Positions 37,334-48,271 of a DNA stretch of 64,000 nucleotides are shown piece by piece. The first letter of the stretch is position 1. Every line of letters begins with the position of its first letter. This DNA comes from Aldrovandia affinis. Taxonomy: Eukaryota; Chordata; Actinopteri; Notacanthiformes; Halosauridae. The stretch is taken from NCBI GenBank assembly GCA_029706075.1, contig JAINUG010000037.1, positions 546,001-610,000 of the forward strand. The letters are read 5' to 3'. The notes below the pieces were generated by a model that saw only the letters and a program-made list of their open reading frames with translations, was not told the DNA's origin and made no database searches. Both the position numbers and the translations under genes were made by a program.

Positions 37334-39237
37334 GAAGACTGAGAATGGATTCATGCGTATGTGTTGTGCTGGATGTATCGGAGGCTTCGTCAGTAGTGAA
37401 TCAATCCCTCGCCCTTGCCTCTGCATTGTACGAGTCCGCCCCCGCTTCCCTTAGTCCCGGGCTGTGTGCTGATCTGGGGTGGACAGAGTGGAGGAGGGGG
37501 AGCAGAGCTTTGGTCATTGAACAGAAACTGCGGAATGGACGTGTTAGTCATTGACCCCCTCCCGGACGACACAGGTGAGTCAGTAAGAGGGGCTTTCGGG
37601 GTGGACGGTAGCTGTTTTCCTGCCAGTCCCGGAGATGTCTCCGGCCTGCATGCCTCCACACCCCCCTGCTTGGCTCGCGGTAACATTCCAGAGCAACCGC
37701 CCCCGGTCATCAACCACCCGAGGAGGGGGGGGGGTGGAGCGTCCCTGCACCGAGGTCACAGGGGCGACGGTCTCCCATTTCATCTCGTCTGCCAACACCC
37801 CAGAGGGGGCGAGCAAGCCGGGCCGTGCCCCAGGCACCCGAAGGGTTTAAATCACACGATTACCAACCTCGTTTACTCACTAAATCAGCTATTCCTAAGA
37901 GCCCTAATGGTTTATTAGGATGGCTTTGAAATGGCGAGTCTCGGCGGTACTCTTAAAGCTGGCAGGCCTCGGTGATCTCGGCTCCGCCAGGTCATGGCGC
38001 GCCCTGCCGGGTGAGTGATCGGCATACCAGCCCAGTGACGAGAGGACAGGGTGAGGAATGGAGGCGACGTTGACCCCCCGGCCTCTCTCTGCCCCCCCTC
38101 TCGCCCTCCCCTCACTCCGGGAGCCCAGCTCCGTTCCCTTCTGCCTCAATGATGAAGGGGACTTGCGCAACTAACAAAACCAGCGTGATGGATAGCTTTT
38201 GGCTGGTGGTTAAATTGTCTGAATGCCACAGGAATGTCAGGGTCACCATCTTGTACTGTCCAGCATGGTGGAATGAATTTATTTCACCGTTTGGAAACCT
38301 TAAAAAAAATGTATATCAAAATTTTGAAATTATTGGTTAATATCTTGAAATATAATTTCTCTTACAATGAGCCATAGGGATCTGGTTTAGGAGACGATGT
38401 TCCTGATGGATATCTATTAGGCTTGGAGGATTTTATGTTTATTGGGATTGAATTGCATTTTCAGTTCTCTAGAATAGAATGACCTTTTGCTTGTAGTCAT
38501 GATGATTATGATGATGAGGATGGGGTGAATATAACTAAAGGGTAACTGAAGTGGAAAGAAAATGTGCGTGTATTGGAGGAAGAGCAGGAAGAGAGGGGTG
38601 GAGGATGGGATAATTATGTCATTGTTATGTTAATTAGCGTGAGGGAATGTTTTGAGTCCTCACCTCGCCTGGAATTAACTGGGTTAACAGACAGAGCATA
38701 CATAATATTTATTTTCATAACAGACAGTGTGATATTTCTTTCCTCCAGCTCAGTGCGGAAGAGGCGCTGGCAGGCCGCGGCGCCCTCTGGTCCGATTTCT
38801 CTCATGACAGCAGAGGTTACGCGAGTCCTTGCAGATCCTGGTGTAGTATTTCCCCTCCTGCAGTCACAAGGCGTTGTTAAACAACAAACCTGCAGGAAAC
38901 GAGACGTGTCTGAACTCTCCTTCACTGTCATCTACACGCGGATCCAGTCGCCAGATAGATAGCGCCGCTGCCAAGGAGGTGGATTTTGTTGGACTGGAAC
39001 GCGGGGCGTGAAAACCGCGGCTTTGAAAGAGCGCCGGCGAGGATAACAACATTACGGACGAGTCTTTAAGACTGGTCCCCCGTGTGAGGCCAGTGCTCAA
39101 CGCGTTAGGCCCTCGCTTTCTCTTCCCTGGCTCCCTCCCTCTACCTTTGCTCAAGTGTGTGCAAACACTGGAAGCAGGCTTATTCTTTAGACATGTGGTG
39201 AGACAGAGAGAGGAGAATCTCCTCTTACAGACCTGAG
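37334..39237 (+). other. tjp1 intron 1, GC-rich then mixed DNA
   Basis: GC-rich from 37,400 to 38,140, with G-run at 37720-37733. The block at about 37,850-37,960 (ACACGATTACCAACC, CCTAATGGTTTATTAGG) is CNE-like. Several frames of up to about 167 codons occur, but none has recognisable motifs. Confidence 0.5.
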
Positions 39238-39309
39238 AGAGGGACAGAGGGACAGAGGGACAGAGGGACAGAGGGACAGAGGGACAGAGGGACAGAGGGA
39301 CAGAGGGAG
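39238..39309. repeat. 8-bp minisatellite (GGGACAGA)n
   Basis: About 8.5 near-perfect copies. The complementary unit forms a second array at 46827-46905. Confidence 0.95.
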
Positions 39310-41852
39310 AGGACAGAGCGAGAGAGAGCGGGAGGGAGGTGAGGGTGTTTACCTGTACTCACATGACCTGAGTCAACATTGACTCAGAGCAGCATTCAAA
39401 TCTACGTAGAGCAAAGCACGCATGCTACTGTATAGCCAGAGTAACTTAAACTCATTCTGCTGTCTTAAGCTTAACTCTATTTCTCCTCATAGAGCCTATA
39501 GAGGTCCCTTTGGCATTTACTGCAGCGTTAATGCACTGGCTTTGTTTGTGCAGTACTGCCGTAGAGGTGCGACGTGCGTTTGCATACTGGGTCAAAGTGG
39601 CCTTGATCACCAGGAGGGAGGGGAGCCAAAGGCATGCGCACGTTCATGCGCGTGCATTAACATATGCATGCGTCTGCACATATCGGCCCAGGGGTGGCCA
39701 GATACGGGCTGGGAACTGGGCAGAGCCAGGATCGGGTTAATTCACTCATTCAGCCAGGGTCCTCCGCCCGCCGCACAAACGTGGCCATTGTGGTGGGACT
39801 CGCCCCAAAGCTTGGGAATTTCTCAGAGTGGGCCCGGCGGCTAGTTGCAGCAGGGCACGTGACTCCCGCCGCCTGAAAGCCCAGGCTTTGTTGGTGGCTT
39901 TTAGGGGCACTGGCGGGATGGGACGGGGGGGGGGAGTGGGCCGTCCCGCGCCTCGCCGCTCCGTGGACGCGGACGCTATCAGCCGAGTGGACCCCCGCGC
40001 TCAATGCTCCCTTTGTTTTACCCGTCAGGGTGGGGCTTCCAGCATGTCCCCTCCACCCCCTCCTCAGTCCCAGACTGAGGAATTCCGATGTGGGAACACT
40101 GTCAGGGGCCGCACTGGGGTCGGCTGCCTAAACGCTTTTGAAGAGGGACTCTCTTAGACTCTGTCCCTCCCCCTTCCCCCTCCCCTCTTTTCCAAGTCCA
40201 AAGTTTGTTTATTAACTGCCAGACTCTGTCCCTGCCTCCCCGCCTTCTGTAATCACTGGCCATTTACATCTGTGTTGTTTAGCTGGGCGACTACGCGGAG
40301 ATTACGTGCAGTTGGGTTTTCTTTCCCCAGTACCAAGGCCAGGCCATCGTCTCAGGCTTGCCCTGGAGCTAATCAGCGCTCTGTAATGGTGTTTGACTAA
40401 GGCCTGTTTTCTTACTTCATCCCGTGACCCTTTCAACAGGGGCGTTCGTTGGGGCGTAAAGCACACAGAGCAAACAATGCCCCCCCCTCCCTCCAGACAA
40501 ATCGCTCAGGGTGCGAGCTGCGTCTGTCCGCTTAGTCCTTCCTCCCGGTCCTCGGCCGGTCTTGTGCCCTCTCTCTCTCTCCATCCCTCCAGGTCAGGAT
40601 GGCAACATGTAGATGCATCTCAGATCCATCCCCCTACCCCTGAACGAGACCATGTCATGTTTGGTTGAACCTCGTCGGGCGGCCATTACCAAACAATCTC
40701 GTTGAATCCCCGTTGCAGATGCAATTTGGCTCCAGGCTGCCGGAACTTTCCGCCCGCAGAAAGAAGGGGCGAATGGTGGTGTGCCACCGTGTGCCACTTA
40801 CCTCCGTGGTTTCTATCACTGGGTGCAACAACTCTGGTAAAACTGGAGTGCCCTGTCTCTCTCCACAGAGGGCCGCCGTCAGAGGCTTTCTCGCCCCGGT
40901 CTTAGCTTCCACGTTTATCGCTGAGAGAAAGCAGGGCCTTGAAAAGAAGCCCTGTTATCAGCGCATTCCTGGCCTGTGTGTCATTCCGCGTGGGGGGCTG
41001 ATAACGCTCTGGCTCCGATTGGCTCTCTCCGGGGCCGATATTACGTGCTCCTGTAGCGCGACCAGATTCTCCCCGCGCCTGCTTATCGTCACTGACCTCA
41101 CTGGGCCCTGCCACCGCACGCTGTAAACAGGGCCCGCTAATAATGGGGGGAGCCCGAGTTGTAAGGGAACGATCGGTGTTCTCTATCTGATGTATTTTTT
41201 GAAAACCTTGATGCTTTCCAGTGCAAAGTACAGGGTTTTATATCCAGACATAAACCAAAAAGAAAGGTTCCAAGGCACTTGGTCTCTATTAAAACAACCT
41301 CATTAGAGTAGCATCCACGTGGGAAATCTAAACGGCAGATCACCGACACGATTCCGCTCTTTACAGCTTTCATTAGGCTTGGAACTTCTTTCTCTGGTTT
41401 GTCGGTTTGCTTACCCCATTTCCGAAAAGTACCTTCAGATGTTTTTAGTTTTTTTTGTAGCACTAAGTAATAGTAGTTGCTTGGTGGTTGTTAAACTGTT
41501 ACACATGGATATGAGTTGTGTATGAGTGTTAAATTCCGTACTGTTTTGGGGAGACGTAGAAAGGAGAGGTCCGGTGTCTCGTAGCGCAGTGTCCACTGGC
41601 TGGCTGGCAGGAGCTGTAAGTCTTGGTGCAGAGTCAGAGTCACACACGCAGAGAACAAGCTCTTTAAAAGTTTCTGCAGATGCTGAGGCCTCTTGTCCCC
41701 GCAGCGTTTCTGGCGGTTGGCATTCCGTCTCTCTGAGTCAGACGCCGGTTGAGTGGACGTGACTTTGCTGGTGGGGGCTGCTCTCTGTCTGGGCTGCTGG
41801 GCATCAAACGGTACAACAGTGTTTTGAGGGGGGAAACAGGGTTTTCATGGCA
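39310..41852 (+). other. tjp1 intron 1, GC-rich DNA
   Basis: GC-rich over 39,700-41,130 with C/T-rich runs (40164-40195, 40476-40497) and a G-run at 39926-39937. No exon supported. Confidence 0.5.
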
Positions 41853-41980
41853 CAAATCAAATCAAATTTATTTCTATAGCGCTTTTCACAATTGAATTGT
41901 CACAAAACGCTTAACAGAGGGGGAACCCAGGCCTAGACCCCCCCAAAAGCAAGCCTAAAGGCAACAGTGGCAAGAAAAAA
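41853..41980. mobile_element. Fish interspersed repeat fragment (TATAGCGCTTTTCACA type)
   Basis: AATCAAATTTATTTCTATAG followed by CGCTTTTCACAATTG, TCACAAAACGCTT and GCAACAGTGGCAAGAAAAA. These are motifs of a repeat very common across teleost genomes, from memory; the family name is uncertain. Confidence 0.65.
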
Positions 41981-42008
41981 GCATCAAGCATCAAGCGCTG
42001 GTACTGAG

Positions 42009-42082
42009 ATGGGTGGATGGGTGGATGGGTGGATGGATGGATGGATGGATGGGATGGATGGATGGATGGATGGATGGATGGA
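42009..42082. repeat. (ATGG)n microsatellite
   Basis: Starts as 8-bp GGATGGGT units and becomes pure GGAT tetranucleotides, with one GGG interruption at about 42050. Confidence 0.95.
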
Positions 42083-42583
42083 AGTCACTGTAGCCTTTGT
42101 TTGTAATGCTGGCATTGCAAATTGGTATAGGAAAGGCCAGGTTAGTCAAAGTTTTTGGGCCAAAAACTGGGAGGTGGGAATAGAAAATTGTTTAAAAGTG
42201 TTTAATTTCCGGCAGCAGTTGGAATTGAGAGTGGAGAGTGAGTTGGTCCTGTCCACTGCAGTATTGGGCTAAAGAGTACACTGCCTCTTTAGCTGTGCAG
42301 GATCCAACTCTGTTTCTCCCCCATATGGCTGCCAGAAGTGCAATGCAGCATATGGCATTGGGGAGATTGCAGGTTCAAATCCCGGATTGGAAATGACTGT
42401 TCTACTCACAACGTACTCATGTTTTTCCAGGAAAGGCAGAGCATAAACGGATCATATATGGAATACAAGGAAGCTGGCTCAGCTACGGGAAATTATGTTT
42501 GAATATTTGGCCATGAGAATGCTAATCAGTTACTTGCATCAGTAATTGGGTACTTGTTAATTAAGAGAAATGTGTGAAAATCG

Positions 42584-42617
<34 letters not shown>

Positions 42618-43049
42618 AACAAAAAAAAACATTCTCGTCAGTGTTGATCAAAAAGAGCCATGGGTAAAACAGTTCTCTGGCATTGCTCATTTCCCTGCCT
42701 GTGGGAAAGTGTGAGTGAAGGCCGGTCTCTGCAGTGAGTCATTATTTACACAGAAGTAACTGGAGCTTCATGCAGTGCTGGTGGGGGGTGGGGTGGTGAT
42801 TTGATTATTCTAATATTGTATCATGGGACCAATCAATGCACATCCCTTCTGGGTCTCGTACACTCACGATGCTGCTCTGTAATAACTAGTCCCATCAACT
42901 GCACAAACTTTTGAAGTTAACCGAACAGACTAGACTATAAAACATTTAGGAATTATTTTGCCCGAATTATCATCGTTCAATTTTTGATTTAGAAGTCATT
43001 CCATTGTGCTGATGAACCTATTAAATCTACCAGCAAGTTTCCGTTTAGA
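42083..43049 (+). other. tjp1 intron 1 with a poly-A run
   Basis: A 30-base A run at 42587-42616 could be a retroposon tail; GCAGGTTCAAATCCCGGATT at about 42369 is B-box-like, so a degenerate SINE may lie at 42330-42620. Otherwise nothing recognised. Confidence 0.45.
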
Positions 43050-43700
43050 AACCGGCGTCCTAAAATATTGCGTGCGCTTCTCTCTCCTCTCCTCTCCTCC
43101 CCTCTCCTCCTTCCTGGGTTTTAATTGTTTTAAACTGCCAGCGAAAACGATGATAAGTTTTTAATAAACTCCTCAATCAAACCTCGGGAGTTTATGGCGC
43201 CCATTAAACCTTGAAGATTTAGCCTGCATGGGAGCGCCGTCTTTTAAATATTTATTCTTCATTTATCACTCCGCGTGAAAGAATGGGCCCATTTGATAAT
43301 AAAACGTGGACGTTATACTAAAGCAGGGGGCCGGGGAACGTTAATTTACGTCGAAGGTCACTCCTCTTGTATTCATAAGGCCTGTTACATTGACAAATGT
43401 CTCTATGCAAATTATCAATAGAGCGGCGCAAATTGAGTTAATTTCGATTTGAGTGAATTGTTCTGATACTTTATTCACTGATGGTGCTTGATTTATATCG
43501 GAGTGAAATTCTTATTGCCGGGAGTTCTTTTGATCAAATGAAAGTGGCATTATAGTATTAACTCGGGGTTGGTTTGCGTGTGATCGCGCAGTTTCATTAA
43601 TATCTCCTGGGTGATTGAAACGCTTCGATGCTTAATTCATTGATGAATATCAGCCCAGCGCTGGTAGCGTGCGGCGGATGGAAAAAGGAATTGGGAGTGT
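43050..43700. promoter_or_regulatory. Candidate conserved non-coding element in tjp1 intron 1
   Basis: About 650 bp with almost no simple repeats apart from a CTCCT run at 43083-43113, between clearly repetitive neighbours. It has an exact octamer ATGCAAAT (43405-43412, POU-type), many TAAT/ATTA cores (GAGTTAATTTCG, GCTTAATTCATTG, CATTAATATC) and CACTCCTC. The composition is typical of developmental enhancers. No alignment was possible. Confidence 0.4.
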
Positions 43701-45624
43701 GTTGACTGGCGGTGCGTGGGATGTAAAACCATACTCGCAGTATCTAGACTCCTGGCGTGTCGAAGGTACAAGAGGGCTTGCTACACCGTGTCGCATGTTG
43801 CTTGGATCAGCAGTTTGACAGGGAAGACGAACGAGGCGTATATTTCACACTCTGCCAGGAGATTCCAGCTTTCAGTGTATGGTTAACAGAAGTGGTCGGG
43901 GGAGGGGGCTTTGCGGATTCCTCCGTTACCTGCGGTGCTGTGGGGAACGCTGTCTCTGAGGCCCTGTCCTCTGGGCCCTGTTCAGAAAGCCGGCCTCGGA
44001 CTGAGCTGCACTCCTGTTTGCACTTCTGCGGTCCATCAATCTTGGGGTCAGCGTGTTAACGGAGTTTGACACAGATGCTAGTTGAGCAGACGGGAGCCCT
44101 GCTCACCGTCCCCCGCAACTTCCAAACCTGACCCGCTCCCTCCACTCCACGTCTCCATGAGGGAATGGGAGAACAAATATCCATCCATCCCTACCTGTCA
44201 GGACCGTGAAGAGGTGGGAGACGCGCTCGCGGGAGCCTGGGCCGACTCCTCTGCTGTCACTGTTGAGAACCTTCAACCCCCATCCCAGAATGCACTGGTG
44301 TCCACATGAGCCCAGGTTATAGTACTGATTCTGTCGACAAACCAGATGGTCAGCTTCTGCGTTCCTTCCGTCCAGGAAGTTCCGGTCGGTGACGGTAGTT
44401 TCTGGTGCTAAATTAACAGCAAAGAACATCCTTTGCCTAATACTGTCCTTGGTCATGCCCCTTAATGAATATTCATAAGGTGCATCGCATTGGAAGGTTT
44501 GTGCTTTAACTGTCGGGAGGCACAACTTCCGATGTCCATAACACTGAGCTGAGTGTCTGTGGAATCTGCAGCTCTTGTCGCTCATTTGAAATGGCAGTGA
44601 GTTCCGCATGACAGTGAGGCTCTGTATAGGACAGTTTTGGGGGTTCGACGATGTGTGACCAGGGCACCGTGCTCATCAGGTGAGCCCCTTGGACCCGGAC
44701 TCATCCAAAGAGGCTTTGTCTCATCCTCCTCCTCTAAAAGTCTCTCTCTTGCTCTCTTATACACTCTCTGTTATGGGGGAGCGGTGGGGGCTTGGTCTTG
44801 TCATTCAGTATGGCTACTCGATCGCCCAGATCGTGGGGGGTGGGCCACGAGAGACCTGTCTCCTCAAGATCAAAGCGACCGCCTGCAGCACCGGAGGACG
44901 CAGTGAACGCCGAGGGGCTTAGCGGCGCGCTCGAAACACCCGGACCCGTGCGTCTCCGCCCCGGCGCCCTCTCCCTCCACGTTATTAATAATGTCTCGCA
45001 CGTCCGCTGCACCTCTCCCTCGCGCGGCCTGGGTCGGGAGGCTGCAGAATGCTTTAACGTTGTATCTGACTGGATCTCAATCGAGAAGCGAGGGGCGAAT
45101 GGCCACCCTTAGACAGCCCTGCCGGTATTCTGTTAGCCATTTCCAGCTCATCTCTGCTTCTTTCAGGAGTGCTTGAGAGGCATGGTGGAGATTACATTTT
45201 TCATCCAATTGCTGGGATTATATATATATATATTTAATTCCCTCATCTGTTAACGTGGCACTGTCCTCCTGAAGAGTTTGGTGCCTGTGTGTTTGAGTGA
45301 CCGCACACTGTATGCATTGGCCTGTTTCCTTTTCGCTGTTTTGAAGATGGATTGTCAGCACTGGCCTTCCTAAGCTTGCTCGTCGTGCTTGCTTGACATC
45401 GGCCCTGAGAACACACCCACACATCACACACTGACACGAGTTGTATTTTTCTGTGTTCTGTATCGGTGGAAAGGGGAGGGGAGGGGTGCTGAGTCCCCTG
45501 AGTCCCTGCTGAGTGTCCTCTAGTGTTGGGCAATATCCTGTTTCCTGTGCACTCAGTCAGAGATGACAAGAGGAGGGTACATCACCTACCCCTGTATCAG
45601 TGATGGTGCTCACATTCCTGAGCT
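43701..45624 (+). other. tjp1 intron 1, no gene seen
   Basis: Mixed GC-rich DNA with (TA)n at 45221-45232. A 168-codon open frame on the minus strand at 44103-44609 has no recognisable motif and no exon-like boundaries. Confidence 0.55.
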
Positions 45625-45800
45625 GTGTGTGTGCGTGCGCATGCAAAGAGCGTGAAAGAGAGTGAAAAAGGATGTTTCTGTATGTGTGTGAGCAATGGCG
45701 TGCGTGCGTGTGTGTGCATGTGTTTGTGTGTGAGAAAGAGGATGTGTGTGTGAGAGAGGATGTGTGTGTGTGTGTGTATGTGTGTATGTGTATGTGTGTG

Positions 45801-45837
<37 letters not shown>

Positions 45838-45867
45838 ATATGTGTGTGTGTTTGTGTGTGAGAGAGG

Positions 45868-45900
<33 letters not shown>

Positions 45901-45930
45901 AAAGGATATGTGTGTGTGACAGCAGAGGAT
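45625..45930. repeat. Compound (GT)n tract with GAGAGAGGAT units
   Basis: Repeated blocks of GT runs separated by GAGAGAGGAT or GAAAGAGGAT, at least six times. Mixed alternating and purine tract. Confidence 0.92.
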
Positions 45931-46826
45931 GCAGATGCTCTCTGGGTCCTTCCTTCCTCTGGGATCATGCTAGAGGACAAACGGATCGCCATGGTTACAT
46001 CACAGCAAGCCAAGCAGCTCTTTGATTGGCTGTCGCCTGCTTCCTCCTTACTGAAACTCGACACCTAATCATTACGTAGGGCCTGTTTTCAACGTATCTG
46101 TAACACTGATCATTCATTTTTAGATTGTGATGCAGGTTTCAGGAGGTTAGTGGAATTGCATGATCACTTCAAATCTTGACGCTGCAGGTATCTGGTGACC
46201 AGTTGCAGGTTATTCCATTTCTCAGACATTACTTGTGATGTCCATCTGTGACTAGGAACTCCACGTCATTTAGGATGTAATGACCAAGTGGCTGGGCTTG
46301 TGGAGTCTCATCGCTCATGGCTGGTAACCCATAGGTGCCTGGTGTTAGAATATAATCCTGCATCATCTGACACGTGTCACGATTTTCCCACTTTTCTACA
46401 GCAAGTTATCATGTTCCAGAGGTTGGTGAAAGTAGAGATAAGCTTTAAATAAATGATGATGGTGATCTTTAGTGTAAACAGGGCGTGCTGCTTATGCAGT
46501 GGGTAACCCCGGGAACCCTTGCCAACGTAAGCCGCCCTGCCCCAGCCCCACCCCTGGGCGGCTGTGCCAAGGGTACGGCCTACACTCACAGAGAGGGCGC
46601 GGAGCCATTTTCTTTCATTAGGTTTCTCCTCACTGTGATTCAGCACTGCCCCGCTCTCTCCCGGCTGTGTCGGGTGTCTTAGCGCTGTTAAATGTTTCCC
46701 AGTTGAGGTTTGAGTGAGGAGGAGGTTCCGGGGCCCGGAGAAGGGGAGTGACTCCAGGTGTTTCCTTCACACCTGGCTGGTCCCGATCCCGTCCGAGAGC
46801 GAGACACACTGCACAGCCCTGCTCCT
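45931..46826 (+). other. tjp1 intron 1, no gene seen
   Basis: Unique sequence without recognised elements. Confidence 0.6.
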
Positions 46827-46905
46827 CTCTGTCCCTCTGTCCCTCTGTCCCTCTGTCCCTCTGTCCCTCTGTCCCTCTGCCCCTCTGTCCCTCTGCCCCT
46901 CTGTC
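46827..46905. repeat. 8-bp minisatellite (CTGTCCCT)n
   Basis: Nearly ten units with two CTGCCCCT variants near the right end. The unit is the reverse complement of that at 39238-39309. Confidence 0.95.
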
Positions 46906-47859
46906 ACACACACATCATCTGTTTCATACGGATTTGGTGCCTATGCCTGTACACGTTAATGGCTGTTTTTAGAGAGAATAAAGGTTGTGTGTGTGTTTGT
47001 GCGTGCACCTGTGTCTGTGTCTGTGTCTTACAGCAGCGAAGGTGGTGTTAGGTAAGGGAACATACATCTTTTCCATTAGATCATAAGGGAACATGATCTG
47101 TTGCCATTGCTGTGCATTTTAATGTGATAATTAGCGCGAGTCCCCCCATAGCCCTGATCAGAGCCCGGGTGACTGGGTGCCGAAACCCTTTGTGCCACGG
47201 CACGGCAGCCAGCTTTTCATCTGACATCAAACATAAAGACGCCACTGAATCACAGTGCGTGCGGCAAGGGGCGGGGTTTCATCTCTCTCTAAGCACGATG
47301 TAAGCGGAATCGAATGGCCCACGTCAACAAAGCTGCTGTGTGCAAATGGGCCTGGCACGCTGAGCGAGGAAGTGCCTGAGCCCGGCGCAGATACGCCGGC
47401 ACGAGCACCGCTCTCTCCACTCGGACCTGCAGACACACGTTTCTGCATTTACTGCTTTTCAAAGGGCTTACTTGCTGGCGTTATTGATTTTGAACCACGC
47501 TATGGCGGTTAGACCATTTAAATGGATTAGTGTTTTTTTTTTTTTTTTTTTTTTTCCTCTTCGTATCCCGGGGAACGGGTAAAGTACAGAACCACGATGA
47601 GATGCGTGAGTAAGTTTACTACGCGTGACGAGTTACGAGTGGGAGGCCCTTCATGCCTCATCGCTTGAGATTTGCTTGCGACTGTCACTGTAGCTTTCCC
47701 TGGGATAATGCATTACCGCAGCCGTACGGAAAGGTGTTTCAAACTGCTTGAGAAATGTACGTCTACTCGAGAGAGTGCTACCCCTGCTGCGTCTTCTCCA
47801 TGCTGTCGAGTTAAGTCCCCAACATACACGCACACGCGCGCACACACACCAGGCAACGC
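46906..47859 (+). other. tjp1 intron 1 with poly-T run
   Basis: A GT-rich stretch at 46987-47029 and a 23-base T run at 47533-47555. Nothing else recognised. Confidence 0.6.
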
Positions 47860-48271
47860 AGTGTCGCGGCACGGCGAGGGTTAAGTCCGATATGGCAGTT
47901 TGTGCTGCGGATCGACGCGCGCGTGTGTACAGTAGAGCTGCAGATCCCACACCGGTCGCTGCCGCCTCAGAGCACAGAGGGGCTCATTCGCCTCTCGACA
48001 AGGGGAGGGAAGACGCTCTGGAGCTCGGAGAGCCCACGTCCGCACAGAGAGCCCAGGCGTCCGTCCACTCCTACAGGACCGCGCTCGAAACTCCTCCAGC
48101 CCGTTTCCCTACTGCCGCTGCTCGTTCGGCTCCAGGAGAGAGGCTGCAGATTTGTAAAGTAGCTCACGGGGGAGGCGAGAGGGTACCCCGTCACTTCTGC
48201 GGGAGCCCGAGCGGCCGTAGGCGGGAGAGATGCTGCCGTCCGTGTTTCTCTGACTCGCTGGACGAAACGCG
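47860..48271 (+). promoter_or_regulatory. CpG-rich block ending in a splice donor; candidate alternative tjp1 first exon
   Basis: This intron 1 block has many CpGs (for example GATCGACGCGCGCGTG near 47913 and GGAGCCCGAGCGGCCGTAGG near 48201) in otherwise ordinary sequence. It ends GAAACGCG then a strong donor, GTGAGTACC, at 48272. A frame from 47748 stays open to the donor, but joining to exon 2 would put it out of frame, so I read it as possible 5'UTR with translation from the internal methionine of exon 2. Vertebrate TJP1 genes do use more than one promoter. This is inference from composition and the donor only. Confidence 0.3.

Noticed and set aside
37415-37918. 167-codon + strand frame
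   Set aside because: GC-rich DNA with proline/glycine-rich shadow frames on both strands; no conserved features.
44103-44609. 168-codon minus-strand frame
   Set aside because: No motif, no splice-like boundaries, and it lies inside tjp1 intron 1.
45597-46064. 155-codon minus-strand frame
   Set aside because: Mostly translation of the GT/GAGAGGAT compound repeat.
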